A stretch of 64,000 bases of DNA from Streptomyces catenulae (GTDB taxonomy: Bacteria; Actinomycetota; Actinomycetes; Streptomycetales; Streptomycetaceae), in contig NZ_JODY01000033.1 of assembly GCF_000718015.1 (NCBI RefSeq), positions 7,382-71,381 of the forward strand. Reading direction: 5' to 3'. Under the pieces are notes generated by a model that saw only the letters and a list, made by a program, of their open reading frames with translations, ran no database searches and was not told the DNA's origin. The translations under genes were made by a program, and so were the position numbers. Positions 36,669 to 46,195 of this stretch are shown piece after piece. Position 1 is the first letter of the stretch. Each line of letters starts with the position of its first letter.

Positions 36669-37742
36669 ATGAGAGGCGTCATCTTCGACGGTGAGAAGCC
36701 CCGGGTCGTCGACGACCTGGAGGTGCGCGACCCCGGACCCGGTGAGGTGCTGGTCGCCGTCCGGGCGGCCGGGCTGTGCCACAGCGATCTGTCGGTCGTC
36801 GACGGCACGATCCCCTTCCCGGCGCCGCTGGTGCTCGGGCACGAGGGCGCCGGGGTGGTGGAGGCGGTCGGCCCGGGCGTCGGCCATGTCGAGCCGGGGG
36901 ACCAGGTGGCGCTGTCCACGCTGGCCAACTGCGGGGCGTGCGCGGAGTGCGACCGGGGGCGGCCGACGATGTGCCGCAAGGCGATCGGGATGCCCGGCAC
37001 GCCGTTCCGGTGGCGGGGTACGCCGCTGTACCAGTTCGCGTCGAACTCGGCGTTCGCGGAGCGCACCGTCGTCAAGGCGGTCCAGGCGGTGAAGATCTCG
37101 CCGCACATCCCGGCGGCGTCCGCGGCGCTCATCGGCTGCTCGGTGCTGACCGGCGTCGGCGCGGTGCTCAACCGCGCCAAGGTGGACCGCGGCGACTCGG
37201 TGGTGGTCATCGGCGCGGGCGGGGTCGGCCTCAACGTCCTCCAGGGCGCCCGGCTCGCCGGTGCCTCGGTGATCGTCGCGGTGGACGCCAACCCGGCGAA
37301 GGAGGCGCGGGCCCGGCAGTTCGGCGCCACCCACTTCATCGACGCCTCCGCGGTGCCCGACAGCGTCAAGGCGGTGAAGGCGGTGCTGCCGACCGGCGCC
37401 GACCACGCCTTCGAGTGCGTGGGCTCCACCCGCCTCATCCGGCAGGCGGTGGACCTGCTGGACCGGCACGGCCAGGCGGTGCTGCTGGGCGTCCCGCCCG
37501 CCACCGCCGAGGCGTCGTTCCTGGTGTCGTCGATGTATCTCGACAAGGCGATCCTGGGCTGCCGCTACGGCTCCGCCCGCCCGCAGCGCGACATCGCCCT
37601 CTACGCCCGCCTCTACCGCGAGGGCCGGCTCCTCCTCGACGAACTGGTCAGCGCGGAGTACCCGGTGGAGGAGTTCGCCCGGGCGGCGGACGACGCCCAC
37701 CACGGGCGGGTGGCGCGCGGGGTGCTGGTCTTCCCGGGGTGA
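36669..37742 (+). CDS. zinc-dependent alcohol dehydrogenase
   Basis: 357 aa, ATG with GGAGG upstream (a GTG one codon earlier is possible). Medium-chain dehydrogenase: catalytic zinc ligands in GLCHSDL and GHEGAGVVEAVG, the structural-zinc Cys cluster NCGACAECDRGRPTMC, and NAD-binding VVVIGAGGVGLNVLQGARLAGA. The class resembles S-(hydroxymethyl)glutathione/mycothiol-type or benzyl-alcohol dehydrogenases; the substrate is probably an alcohol or aldehyde of the pathway. It lies 140 bp after the SDR gene, on the same strand and without its own operator. Confidence 0.92.
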   Translation: MRGVIFDGEKPRVVDDLEVRDPGPGEVLVAVRAAGLCHSDLSVVDGTIPFPAPLVLGHEGAGVVEAVGPGVGHVEPGDQVALSTLANCGACAECDRGRPTMCRKAIGMPGTPFRWRGTPLYQFASNSAFAERTVVKAVQAVKISPHIPAASAALIGCSVLTGVGAVLNRAKVDRGDSVVVIGAGGVGLNVLQGARLAGASVIVAVDANPAKEARARQFGATHFIDASAVPDSVKAVKAVLPTGADHAFECVGSTRLIRQAVDLLDRHGQAVLLGVPPATAEASFLVSSMYLDKAILGCRYGSARPQRDIALYARLYREGRLLLDELVSAEYPVEEFARAADDAHHGRVARGVLVFPG

Positions 37743-37752
37743 GGCGCGCGGT

Positions 37753-37782
37753 GGGGGCGCGGGCCACCCGGCCCGCGCCCCC
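37753..37782. terminator. bidirectional terminator
   Basis: Perfect 13-bp stem GGGGGCGCGGGCC / GGCCCGCGCCCCC with an ACCC loop between the convergent alcohol dehydrogenase and flavin reductase genes. Confidence 0.88.
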
Positions 37783-37786
37783 GCGC

Positions 37787-38419
37787 TCACGCCTCCCGGA
37801 AGGTCCCGAAGGCCCCGCGGTGGAAGAGGAGCGGACCGTCGGCCGCCGCCGTCGCGTCCGTCCCCAGGGCCTCGACCCGGCCCACGACGACGAGATGGTC
37901 GCCGCCGGTGTGCACCGCGTGGACGGTGCAGTCGATCCAGGCGGGCACGGCGTCGAGCCGGGGCGCGCCGGTCACCGGCGCGGGCGTGTGCCGCACCCCG
38001 GCGAACTTGTCGGCCCCGCTGACCGCGAACGCCCGGCACAGCGCGCCCTGCCCGGCGCCCAGCACATTGACGCAGAAGACCCCGGCGCGGGCGATCCGCG
38101 GCCAGGTCGTCGACGTACGGGCCACCATGAACGTCACCAGCGGCGGGTCCAGGGAGAGCGAGGCGAAGGACTGGCAGGCGAAACCGGCCGGTCCGGTGGC
38201 GCCCTCGGCCGGGGCGGGCGCGGTGATCACGGTGACGCCGCTGGCGAAGTGCCCCAGGGCGGCGCGGAACGCGGCCGGATCGCACGGTGCGCGCTCCCCG
38301 TCGCGTACCGCCCGCAGTGGTCGCCGAGGGGCGGTTCCCGGCGCGGGTGCCGCGGTCGTGGCGCCGGTCGAACGCAGATAGCGGACGGCCGCGGCCGCCA
38401 TTCCCGCATGTCCCATCAT
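37787..38419 (-). CDS. flavin reductase family protein
   Basis: 210 aa, ATG at 38419. FMN-binding split-barrel flavin reductase: FRAALGHFASGVTVIT, GFACQSFASLSLDPPLVTFMV, FCVNVLGAGQGALCRAFA, DKFAGV and a late HHLVVVGRV-like strand (GGDHLVVVGRVEAL) are the family pattern. These enzymes supply reduced FMN/FAD to a two-component monooxygenase (HsaB of steroid catabolism is a member). No monooxygenase partner lies in the window. The first 40 residues are a poorly conserved extension. Operator site 3 lies directly upstream. Confidence 0.9.
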   Translation of the reverse strand: MMGHAGMAAAAVRYLRSTGATTAAPAPGTAPRRPLRAVRDGERAPCDPAAFRAALGHFASGVTVITAPAPAEGATGPAGFACQSFASLSLDPPLVTFMVARTSTTWPRIARAGVFCVNVLGAGQGALCRAFAVSGADKFAGVRHTPAPVTGAPRLDAVPAWIDCTVHAVHTGGDHLVVVGRVEALGTDATAAADGPLLFHRGAFGTFREA

Positions 38420-38431
38420 GGCCTCATTGAA

Positions 38432-38448
38432 GCTGACGCTACGTCAGA
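38432..38448. promoter_or_regulatory. catabolic regulon operator, site 3
   Basis: GCTGACG-CTA-CGTCAGA, 13 bp upstream of the flavin reductase start. Confidence 0.85.
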
Positions 38449-38643
38449 TGTGAAGCGTTCCGGTGCGCCATGAGGTGCTGGGGAAAAGGGAGTTGACCCT
38501 CACGGGTGGTTTGGCGGACCCGGGGCGGCGAACGCCGGGCATTTTCGGCCGACGGCCCGCAACGGCCTGATTTGCTGCCCACCGTGCGGGTAGCGTCCAC
38601 CCCGGCCGCGACCGTGACCGAGCAACGGGGGAGGTTCCGGTAC

Positions 38644-39200
38644 ATGGCCGATGTGATGCCGTCATCGTCCGCGTCCGCCGCACCACCGACCTTCGACGAC
38701 GTCTTCTGCGGGCTGCTGCCGCGCCTCTACCGGCGCGCCGTGATGCTGGCGGGCTCGCGCCACTCCGCGGAGGACGTGGTGCACGAGACCTACCTCAAGC
38801 TCGCCCAGCGCCCCCAGCGCTTTCTCGCCCATCCGGAGCCGTACGCCTATGCGTTCACCACCGCGCTCAACATCGCCCGCGACGCGTACCGCAGGAACGG
38901 CCGGCAGGTGCCGGTCGACGCCGTCGAGGGCTTCGCGGAGGAGAGCGCCCCGGTGGACGCCGCGGGGTGGGACGGCGGGCTGGAGCGCCGCCACGCCGAG
39001 CTGGAGGCGGTACGGATGCTGGGCATGCTCACCCACCGGCAGGCGGGCATCGTCATCCTCGTCGACCTCGACGGCTACACCCTCGACCAGGCCGCCAAGA
39101 TCCTGAAGGTGCACCGCGGAACGGCCGCCCGGCACCGGGCCCGCGCCCTGGACAGGCTCCGCGCCCACCTCGTTGAATCGGCCCGGGGACGGGCGGGGAG

Positions 39201-39204
<4 letters not shown>
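38644..39204 (+). CDS. ECF-type RNA polymerase sigma factor
   Basis: 186 aa, ATG with GGGGGAGG upstream. Region 2: LLPRLYRRAVMLAGSRHSAEDVVHETYLKLAQRP; region 4: LTHRQAGIVILVDLDGYTLDQAAKILKVHRGTAARHRARALDRLR. Region 4 is present but its helix-turn-helix is diverged (KILKVHRGTAARHRAR). The stop overlaps the GTG start of the next gene, a membrane protein likely to control it. A long AT-poor leader of about 195 bp precedes it, without a clear autoregulatory promoter. Confidence 0.9.
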
Positions 39205-39890
<686 letters not shown>

Positions 39891-39976
39891 CACGGCTCAC
39901 CCAGGGCGGTGTCATACGGATCGGGGGGCCCGGCCGTATGAGGGATGCCGGGTCCGCACTGCACGGGAGAGCAGCG

Positions 39977-40189
39977 ATGAAGGTACGAGCCATGTTCAAC
40001 GGAGCCGTCGGCGCCGGGGTCCTCACCGTCGGACTGCTGGGCGCGGCGGGCGCCGTCACGGCGTCGTCGGCGGACGGCGACGGCGCGCCCGCCGCGGTGG
40101 ACCGGGTGGTGCCGACCCAGCCGGGGCCCCCGGGGGAGGGGCCGCCGGGCCCCGCCGTGCCCCGGGTCCCGGCCCAGCGCACCCGGTAG
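39977..40189 (+). CDS. small secreted Pro/Gly-rich protein
   Basis: 70 aa, ATG with GGGAGA upstream. A signal peptide occupies about residues 1-30 (MKVRAMFNGAVGAGVLTVG... ending near AVTASSA). The mature part is about 40 residues, rich in Pro, Gly and Ala, with no Cys and no recognisable domain. It lies 86 bp after the sigma/anti-sigma pair and might be in their transcript or regulon. The stop codon TAG is the first base triplet of a 22-bp tandem duplication. Confidence 0.6.
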   Translation: MKVRAMFNGAVGAGVLTVGLLGAAGAVTASSADGDGAPAAVDRVVPTQPGPPGEGPPGPAVPRVPAQRTR

Positions 40190-40230
40190 CGCCGGTCAGC
40201 GCCCCCGGTAGCGCCGGTCAGCGCCCCCGG
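40187..40230. repeat. 22-bp tandem duplication at convergent gene ends
   Basis: Two exact 22-bp copies (each starting TAGCGCCGGTCAGCG) at 40187-40208 and 40209-40230. The first holds the stop of the small secreted protein; the second holds the stop (TCA on this strand) of the crotonase. Confidence 0.9.
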
Positions 40231-41087
40231 TAGACGGGGGTGCGGCGGTCCACGAACGCGGCGACGCCCTCCTGGGCGTCCGCCGTCGTCATGGTCAGCT
40301 CCTGAGCGGTGGCCTCGGCGGCGAACGCCGCACTCCGGTCGCCGTCCAGGGAGGCGTTGACCAGCTGTTTGGTGAGGGCGAGCGCCCTGGTGGGGGCGGC
40401 GGCCAGCCGGTCGGCCCACTCCCGGGCGCGCTGCGGCAGCTCGTCGTCGGGGACCACCCGGTTGACCAGCCCCAGCCGCGCGGCGTCCGCGGCGGGCAGC
40501 GCGTCGCCGAAGAACATCAGCTCCTTCGCCCGCTGCGGGCCGATCAGCCGCGGCAGCAGATAGGCGCCGCCGCCGTCCGGCACCAGACCGCGGCGGACGA
40601 ACACCTCGATGAACCGCGCCGACTCGGCGGCGAGCACCAGATCGCAGGCGAACGCCAGATGCGCGCCGAGCCCGGCGGCGGTGCCGTTGACGGCCGCGAG
40701 GACCGGCTTCTCGCAGTCCAGCACCGCCCCGACGAGCCGCTGCGCCCCGCCCCGGATCAGCCGCGCCACATCCCCGGCCACCCGCTCCCCGGACCCGCCC
40801 GCGCGGGGGGCCCGCAGATCCGCCCCGGCACAGAACCCCTTGCCCCGCGCGGTGATCAGCACGGCCCGTACCGCGGGGTCGGCGGAGGCTTCCGCGAGCC
40901 GGTCGATGATGCGTTCGCGCTGGTCGGGGGTGAGGGCGTTATGGGCCTCGGGCCGGTTGAGGGTGAGCGTGGCGACGCCGTTGTCAGTGGTGTGCAGTAT
41001 CAAGGAATCCGAGGCACCGGCCGCCGCGGCGGACGCGTCGGAGGTGCCGGGGGAATCGGGGGAGTCGGAGAGGGGGGCGGAGGTCAT
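40218..41087 (-). CDS. enoyl-CoA hydratase/isomerase (crotonase) family protein
   Basis: 289 aa with ATG at 41087. Crotonase fold: LTLNRPEAHNALTPDQRERI, the oxyanion-hole strand ARGKGFCAGADLRAP, and the second oxyanion segment AVNGTAAGLGAHLAFACDLVLAAE. One catalytic position is a typical Glu-region replaced by RFIEVFVRRGLVPDGG, which has Pro-Asp as in many isomerases. The first 30 residues are a Ser/Asp/Ala-rich extension. It lies 148 bp downstream of the acetate-CoA-ligase-like gene and probably shares its transcript. Confidence 0.9.
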   Translation of the reverse strand: MTSAPLSDSPDSPGTSDASAAAAGASDSLILHTTDNGVATLTLNRPEAHNALTPDQRERIIDRLAEASADPAVRAVLITARGKGFCAGADLRAPRAGGSGERVAGDVARLIRGGAQRLVGAVLDCEKPVLAAVNGTAAGLGAHLAFACDLVLAAESARFIEVFVRRGLVPDGGGAYLLPRLIGPQRAKELMFFGDALPAADAARLGLVNRVVPDDELPQRAREWADRLAAAPTRALALTKQLVNASLDGDRSAAFAAEATAQELTMTTADAQEGVAAFVDRRTPVYRGR

Positions 41088-41235
41088 GGGGGCGTGGCTC
41101 CTGGGGATGTGGGTGCGGTGGCTGCCGGTGCTGCTGCGGTGGTGGCCGGGCGCGCGCGGCGGCGCGGGGGCGGGCGGTACGTGTCCCGGGCGCGGCGGGT
41201 GCGGGCCGGTGCGGTGTGGTCCGGTGCGGGGCGGG

Positions 41236-43485
41236 TCAGTGGCAGACGGCGAGCGCGTCCAGCGCCACCGCGCCCTGCCCCCGGGGGAGCACCACCAGCG
41301 GATTGATGTCCAGCTCGGCGAGGCCACCGTCGAGTTCGAGCGCCATCCGCTGGACCCGCAGCACCACCTCCACCAGCGCGTCGACGTCCGCGGGCGGCGC
41401 GCCCCGGACGCCCTCCAGCAGGGCGTGGCCGCGGAGTTCGCCGAGCATCGCGCGGGCCTGCTCCTCGCCGAAGGGCGGCACCCCGACCGCGACGTCCTGG
41501 AGCACCTCCACCAGCACCCCGCCGAGCCCGACGGTCACGGTCGGCCCGAAGAGGCTGTCGCGGGTGACGCCCACGACCATCTCGACGCCCCGCTCGATCA
41601 TCTGGCAGACCAGCACCCCGTCCAGCGGCACGCCCTCGCAGCGGGCGATCTCGGTCAGTTCGCGATAGGCGTCCCGGACCTGGCTGGCGGAGGTCAGACC
41701 CACCTTGACCAGCCCCAGTTCGCTCTTGTGCGCCAGCTGCGGCCCGGATGCCTTCATGACGACGGGGTAGCCGACCAGGCTCGCCGCCCGTACCGCCGCC
41801 GCCGCGCTGGTCACCAACTGCTCCCGTGGTACGCGGATGCCGTACGCGCGCAGCAGCTGCTTCGCCGCGTGCTCGCTGAGCTGGGTGCCCGGGCGCAGCA
41901 GGGCGCGGGCCTTGCGGGCGGACGGCGAGAGGGTGCGCGGGGCGTCGTCGAAGGGGGAGCGGTAGTCGGCCGTGAAGCGGTGGTGGCCGAGATAGGCGCG
42001 GACGGCGGTGACGCAGTTGCCGAAGGTGCGGAAGGTCGCCACCCGCGAGGAGCCCAGCAGCGTGGAGCGGTACGCCTCCTCGGTGCCGACGGGCGAGCCC
42101 CACACCACGCACACCAGCTTGTCGGTGCGTTCGGCGGCGGCCACCAGGTCCCGGGCGAGTTTGTCGCTCATCGGGGGGAACGGTCCGGTGATCGGGCAGA
42201 TCAGCACGCCGACGGACGGGTCGTCGAGGATCGCGTCGATGATCTTCGGGCCGCGGTGGTCGCCGACCGGGTGGCCGCCGTTGTCGATCGGGTTGGCGAC
42301 GTTCAGGTAGTCGGGTATCCACCGGTGCAGTTCGGTCTGCTTGGCGTCGGAGAGGACGGGCAGGTGCAGCCCCGCGGCGGTCGCCAGGTCCGCGAAGTGG
42401 GCGCCGGTGCCCCCGGAGATCGAATAGACCGCGACGCCCTCGGCGAGCGGCTTCCGGGCCCGGGCCAGCAGCGCCGCGGTGTCCTGGAGCTCGTCCAGCC
42501 CGTCCACCCGGATGACGCCGAACTGCCGCATCGCCGCGTCGACGACGCCGTCCGCGCCGGTGAGTTTGCCGGTGTGGGAGGCGGCGGTGCGGGCGCCGGT
42601 CTCCGTACGGCCGACCTTCACGGCGACGACGGGTACGCCCGCGCGGGCGGCGTGGTCGGCGGCGAGCAGGAAGCTGCGGCCGTCCTTCAGCCCTTCCACA
42701 TACGCGGCGATGGCGCCGACCTCGGGACGGGAGGCGAAGTAGGAGAGGAAGTCGGCGGTCTCCAGATCGGCCTCGTTGCCGGTCGGGGCCCAGTGCGTCA
42801 GGCGGATGCCCAGCTCCTGGAGGGCGAAGACCGGGCGGCCCTGGTGGCCTGACTGGGTGATCAGGGCGATCGAGGGCCCGTCGAGGTCGTCGCGGAACGA
42901 CTCGAAGGCGTTGAGGTTGGTGTTCGGCCCGAGCAGCCGGACGCCGGAGCGCCGGACGGCGTCCGCCAGGCGCTCCTGGGCGGCGGCGCCGTCCGCGCCG
43001 GTCTCGGCGAAGCCGGAGGCGAACGCCACCGCGAACGACACCCCGGCCGCGGGCAGTTGCTCGATGACCGGCACCGGGTCGGCGACGAGCAGCACCGCGA
43101 GGTCGACCGGTTCCGGGAGGTCGGCGACGGTCGGGTGGCAGACGCGGTCGAAGACGGTGCGCCGTCCGGGGTTCACCGGGTGCAGCCGGGCGCCGACGCG
43201 GTCGGCCCAGGCGATCAGCTGCCGGGTGATGCCGGTGTTGGGACGGCCCTCGCTGTCGGACGCGCCGACGACCGCCACCGAGGCGGGCCGGAAGAAGCGG
43301 TCCAGGTCGGGCACGGCGGCGGACAGCGGACGGCCGCTGACGTCGAGGTCGGCCGCGGCTCCGGGGCGTCCGTCCGGGGACGGAGGGACCGTGCCGTGTG
43401 CGGTGTGGGGTGGTTGCTCCCCGCAGGCCACGACGCGGGCCGGGCGGGAGTGAGTGCTGAGGGTGCCGTGAGTCGATCCAAGCAT
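41236..43485 (-). CDS. acetate-CoA ligase (ADP-forming)-like CoA-binding/ATP-grasp protein
   Basis: 749 aa fused alpha-beta architecture: a CoA-binding Rossmann domain (FFRPASVAVVGASDSEGRPN, about 65-170), succinyl-CoA-ligase-like domains (ITQSGHQGRPVFA, SHTGKLTGADGVV), and a C-terminal ATP-grasp domain (about 520-745; YPVVMKASGPQLAHKSELGLVKVGL, GLGGVLVEVLQDVAVGV). Such proteins make acyl-CoA from acid, CoA and ATP, or run in reverse, and some are protein acetyltransferase-like. The first 55 residues are low complexity, so the true start could be later. Two regulon operators lie 38-80 bp upstream. Confidence 0.9.
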   Translation of the reverse strand: MLGSTHGTLSTHSRPARVVACGEQPPHTAHGTVPPSPDGRPGAAADLDVSGRPLSAAVPDLDRFFRPASVAVVGASDSEGRPNTGITRQLIAWADRVGARLHPVNPGRRTVFDRVCHPTVADLPEPVDLAVLLVADPVPVIEQLPAAGVSFAVAFASGFAETGADGAAAQERLADAVRRSGVRLLGPNTNLNAFESFRDDLDGPSIALITQSGHQGRPVFALQELGIRLTHWAPTGNEADLETADFLSYFASRPEVGAIAAYVEGLKDGRSFLLAADHAARAGVPVVAVKVGRTETGARTAASHTGKLTGADGVVDAAMRQFGVIRVDGLDELQDTAALLARARKPLAEGVAVYSISGGTGAHFADLATAAGLHLPVLSDAKQTELHRWIPDYLNVANPIDNGGHPVGDHRGPKIIDAILDDPSVGVLICPITGPFPPMSDKLARDLVAAAERTDKLVCVVWGSPVGTEEAYRSTLLGSSRVATFRTFGNCVTAVRAYLGHHRFTADYRSPFDDAPRTLSPSARKARALLRPGTQLSEHAAKQLLRAYGIRVPREQLVTSAAAAVRAASLVGYPVVMKASGPQLAHKSELGLVKVGLTSASQVRDAYRELTEIARCEGVPLDGVLVCQMIERGVEMVVGVTRDSLFGPTVTVGLGGVLVEVLQDVAVGVPPFGEEQARAMLGELRGHALLEGVRGAPPADVDALVEVVLRVQRMALELDGGLAELDINPLVVLPRGQGAVALDALAVCH

Positions 43486-43522
43486 CGCAGTCGCCCGCTC
43501 CTCTGTGACGGCGGCTCTCCGT

Positions 43523-43539
43523 GCTGACGCGCGGTCAGA
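43523..43539. promoter_or_regulatory. catabolic regulon operator, site 4
   Basis: GCTGACG-CGC-GGTCAGA, 38 bp upstream of the ligase-like gene start. One of three sites in the 250-bp divergent gap. Confidence 0.75.
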
Positions 43540-43547
43540 TTACTGGA

Positions 43548-43564
43548 ACTGACGGTCTGTCAGG
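43548..43564. promoter_or_regulatory. catabolic regulon operator, site 5
   Basis: ACTGACG-GTC-TGTCAGG, centre 25 bp from that of site 4 (about two and a half helical turns). Confidence 0.75.
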
Positions 43565-43682
43565 AATGGGGCTGCACGGAAAGGTTCCGGTGGGCGGCGC
43601 CGGATGGCCGACGGGGCAACTCCCGCCCCGTTCCGGCCTCTTGCGCGTCCGCGTCCGGATCGGCTGAACTGGCTCCGCCGTA

Positions 43683-43699
43683 ACTGACGTAGCGTCAGA
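43683..43699. promoter_or_regulatory. catabolic regulon operator, site 6
   Basis: ACTGACG-TAG-CGTCAGA, 36 bp upstream of the DoxX-like gene. Confidence 0.85.
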
Positions 43700-43735
43700 T
43701 GTGGTCATGGGGCTCTTCGAAGGAGGACGCGCGCG

Positions 43736-44188
43736 ATGCAGACGATCTGGCTCGGCGGGGCCGAATGGCTCGCCGTGCTCCGTATCGGCCTCGGCCTGTG
43801 GTGGCTGGAGAGCTGGCGGCACAAGGACAAGAAGGCGTGGTTCGCGCGCGGCACCGGCATCGCCTGGGCCGCGGACGTCGCCGACCGGCACCGCTGGGGT
43901 GTGGTGCGGCGGGGGTTCGACGCGGTGGTGCGGCCGTACCCGAAGACGATGGCGTACCTCGTCGTGTATGCGGAACTGGCCCTCGGGCTGGGGCTGGTGC
44001 TCGGCTTCCTCACCCCGGTCGCGCTGGTCGGCGGGGCGGTGCTCAACCTCCTCTACCTGGCCTTGATGATCCACGACTGGGCGGAGCAGGGGCAGAACGG
44101 CATGATGGCGCTGATCTCGCTGGTCGGCCTCTTCGCGCTGTGCGGCCAGAGCTGGTCGCTGGACGCGGCGCTGGGACTGTTCCGGTGA
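43736..44188 (+). CDS. DoxX-like integral membrane protein
   Basis: 150 aa, ATG start with GAAGGAGG upstream. About four membrane helices: ALRIGLGLWWLESW-like first helix (LRIGLGLWWLESW), YAELALGLGLVLGFL, VGGAVLNLLYLALM, and MMALISLVGLFALCG. The arrangement resembles DoxX/DoxD-type small membrane proteins, which are linked to quinone or thiol redox. The role in this pathway is unknown; an electron-transfer or membrane scaffold role is possible. Its stop overlaps the start of the OB-fold gene. Confidence 0.72.
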   Translation: MQTIWLGGAEWLAVLRIGLGLWWLESWRHKDKKAWFARGTGIAWAADVADRHRWGVVRRGFDAVVRPYPKTMAYLVVYAELALGLGLVLGFLTPVALVGGAVLNLLYLALMIHDWAEQGQNGMMALISLVGLFALCGQSWSLDAALGLFR

Positions 44189-44664
44189 CGGGCGGGACGG
44201 CGGGCGGGAGGAGCACGGTCCGCTTCGATCTGCCGGAGACCGACGCGTTCACCCGCCCGTACTGGGAGGCTGCCGCGGCCGGACGGCTGCTGCTGCGCCG
44301 GTGCCGGGCCGAGGGGTGCGGTGCGGCGCACCACTATCCGCGCGAGTTCTGCCCGCGCTGCTGGAGCGAGGACGTGGTGTGGGAGCGGGCGTCCGGCCGC
44401 GCCACGCTCTACACCTGGTCGGTGGTGCACCGTAACGACCTGCCGCCGTTCGGCGAGCGCGTCCCGTACGTCGCCGCCGTGGTGGAGCTGGCCGAGGGGC
44501 CCCGGATGATGACCCAGATCGTCGACTGTCCCGCGGCGGGGCTGCGGATCGGGATGGCGCTGCGGGTCGCGTTCCGGGACATCGGGCCGGGGGAGGCGAC
44601 GTCCGGGGCGGGGACGGACGTGGTCATTCCGGTGTTCCGGCCGGAGGAAGGGGCCGGGAGCTGA
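44185..44664 (+). CDS. zinc-ribbon/OB-fold protein (DUF35 family), copy 1
   Basis: 159 aa with GTG overlapping the DoxX-like stop. DUF35 pattern: N-terminal helices (TDAFTRPYWEAAAAGRLLLRRC), a rubredoxin-like zinc ribbon with Cys in CRAEGCGAA and CPRCWSEDV, then an OB fold (ATLYTWSVVHRNDLPPFGERVPYVAAVVEL). In steroid side-chain degradation DUF35 proteins form complexes with lipid-transfer-type thiolases or aldolases and help bind acyl-CoA. Its natural partner may be the thiolase at 49706 or that at 61049. Part of the operon under site 6. Confidence 0.9.
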   Translation: MTGGTAGGRSTVRFDLPETDAFTRPYWEAAAAGRLLLRRCRAEGCGAAHHYPREFCPRCWSEDVVWERASGRATLYTWSVVHRNDLPPFGERVPYVAAVVELAEGPRMMTQIVDCPAAGLRIGMALRVAFRDIGPGEATSGAGTDVVIPVFRPEEGAGS

Positions 44665-44754
44665 GCCGTCCGCCCCGCCGTCCGGCCCGGTGCGCCGCCC
44701 CCGACGTGGGAAAAGTCGGTGGAGCGGCGCCCCGGGCGCGGGCATCCTGTGGCG

Positions 44755-45249
44755 ATGCAGATCCAGATCCGAGAAGCCACCGCCGCCGACTGGCCCGCCG
44801 TCTGGGCGTTCTTCCGCCCGATCGTCGCCGCCGGTGAGACGTACACCTACCCGCGCGACCTCGACGAGGCGAGCGCGCGGGAGCTGTGGCTGCTCCGCCC
44901 GCCGGGGCGGACCGTCGTCGCCGTGGACGGGGCGGGCACGGTCCTCGGCTCGGCGAAGATGAACCCCAACCACCTGGGCGCCGCCGACCACATCGCCGGT
45001 GCCAGCTTCATGGTGGACCCCGGCCACGGCGGTCGGGGCGTCGGACGGGCCCTCGGGGAGCACGTCCTCGCGTGGGCGCGCGCCGAGGGGTACCGCGCGA
45101 TGCAGTTCAACGCGGTGGTGGAGACCAACACCGGCGCGGTGGCCCTGTGGCGTTCGCTCGGCTTCCGGATCCTGGCCACCCTCCCGGAGGGCTTCCGCCA
45201 CCCCACCAAGGGCTATGTGGGCCTGCACATCATGTTCCAGGAGCTGTGA
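44755..45249 (+). CDS. GNAT family N-acetyltransferase
   Basis: 164 aa, ATG start. GNAT fold: MQIQIREATAADWPAVWAFF, the acetyl-CoA loop DPGHGGRGVGRALGEHVL, and TNTGAVALWRSLGFRI. The sequence resembles small-molecule acetyltransferases of the phosphinothricin/toxin-resistance type, but the substrate is unknown. It has no regulon operator in front and lies 90 bp after the DUF35 gene. A long inverted repeat (GACGGGGCGG at 45248, complement at 45301) may end both it and the convergent DUF3291 gene. Confidence 0.88.
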   Translation: MQIQIREATAADWPAVWAFFRPIVAAGETYTYPRDLDEASARELWLLRPPGRTVVAVDGAGTVLGSAKMNPNHLGAADHIAGASFMVDPGHGGRGVGRALGEHVLAWARAEGYRAMQFNAVVETNTGAVALWRSLGFRILATLPEGFRHPTKGYVGLHIMFQEL

Positions 45250-45308
45250 CGGGGCGGTGAGCGGCGGCGCCGGGCGCGGCGGCGCAGCCGGCCGCTCCCG
45301 CCGCCCCG

Positions 45309-45866
45309 TCAGCGGGCCCGGTCGCCCCGTGGCCCGGTGCCGTCGACCGTGGTCGGCGTCCCGTCCGGGGCGAACGGGCGGCGGAAGGTGAAGGCGTGCG
45401 CGGTGGCGCCGTGGCCGTGGAGGCGTTCCAGCCGGGCGACGCCGTCCTGCCAGGTGGGGGTGGCGCCGTCGGGGGCCCACCAGAGCATGTAGCCGGGGTG
45501 CGCCGCCCGCTCGAACCAGTCGTACCGCCTGTTCATCGCGGCACGGTGCAGTCCGGTGTAGAGGGCGTCGAAGGCGGAGCGCGGGTCGGTCCAGAGCGAG
45601 AGGGTCGCGGCCAGGGCGAGGGTTTCCGGCGTACGGCCCCTGTCGTACCAGGCCGGGACGGTGAACCGGCCCCAGGCGCCCCAGTCCAGGTCGAAGTGGC
45701 TGCCCCGGGGGCCGTCCGCCGCTTCGGCGTGGGCGAGGTATCCGGGGTGGTGGCTGATCGTCCGGTAGACGGCCTCGGCGCCGTCGTGGAACTCGCGCAT
45801 GAGGGGTGTGGGATCGGTGAGCGGCGACTTCAGGATGCCGAACGTGTACAGAGCGAGAGCGGGCAT
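45309..45866 (-). CDS. DUF3291 domain-containing protein
   Basis: 185 aa, ATG at 45866 (MPALALYTFGILKSPL). The sequence is rich in aromatic residues and matches the DUF3291 pattern as I know it: YTFGILKSP, SHFDLDWGAWGRFTVPAWYD, TLSLWTDPRSAFDALYTGLHRAAMNRRYDWFE and MLWWAPDGATPTWQDGVARLERL. This resembles dimeric alpha/beta-barrel monooxygenase-like folds. It lacks a signal or membrane segment. The function is unknown. Divergent from the hydrolase at 46196 across a 329-bp gap in which I see no other gene. Confidence 0.8.
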   Translation of the reverse strand: MPALALYTFGILKSPLTDPTPLMREFHDGAEAVYRTISHHPGYLAHAEAADGPRGSHFDLDWGAWGRFTVPAWYDRGRTPETLALAATLSLWTDPRSAFDALYTGLHRAAMNRRYDWFERAAHPGYMLWWAPDGATPTWQDGVARLERLHGHGATAHAFTFRRPFAPDGTPTTVDGTGPRGDRAR

Positions 45867-46195
45867 GTGTCTCTCCCTGGTCGGGCTGACGGGTGTGGAC
45901 ACGGTGCGGTGGTGTGCGCGGGGCGGGTGCGTGGGGCGTGACCGGCTCGTCCGGTAGGGGACGGCCCGGCCTGAACGGGCCCGGTACGGCCCTGGGCGAC
46001 CACCGGGGACGAGGTGAAGGTAGCCGCCTCCGCGCGCCCTGTCGACGTTGCGTTTTCCCTGCACAAGTGCCCTTCCGCCAGCGGTCCTCGCGGGATCCGG
46101 GGCGGTGTTCCGGCCGCCGCCGGGGGAGCGCGCACCGGCCCGGACGGCGCCCTCGGGGGCTGTGCTCCCGCGCCCCGTTCCGGCAGACTGCCGCT

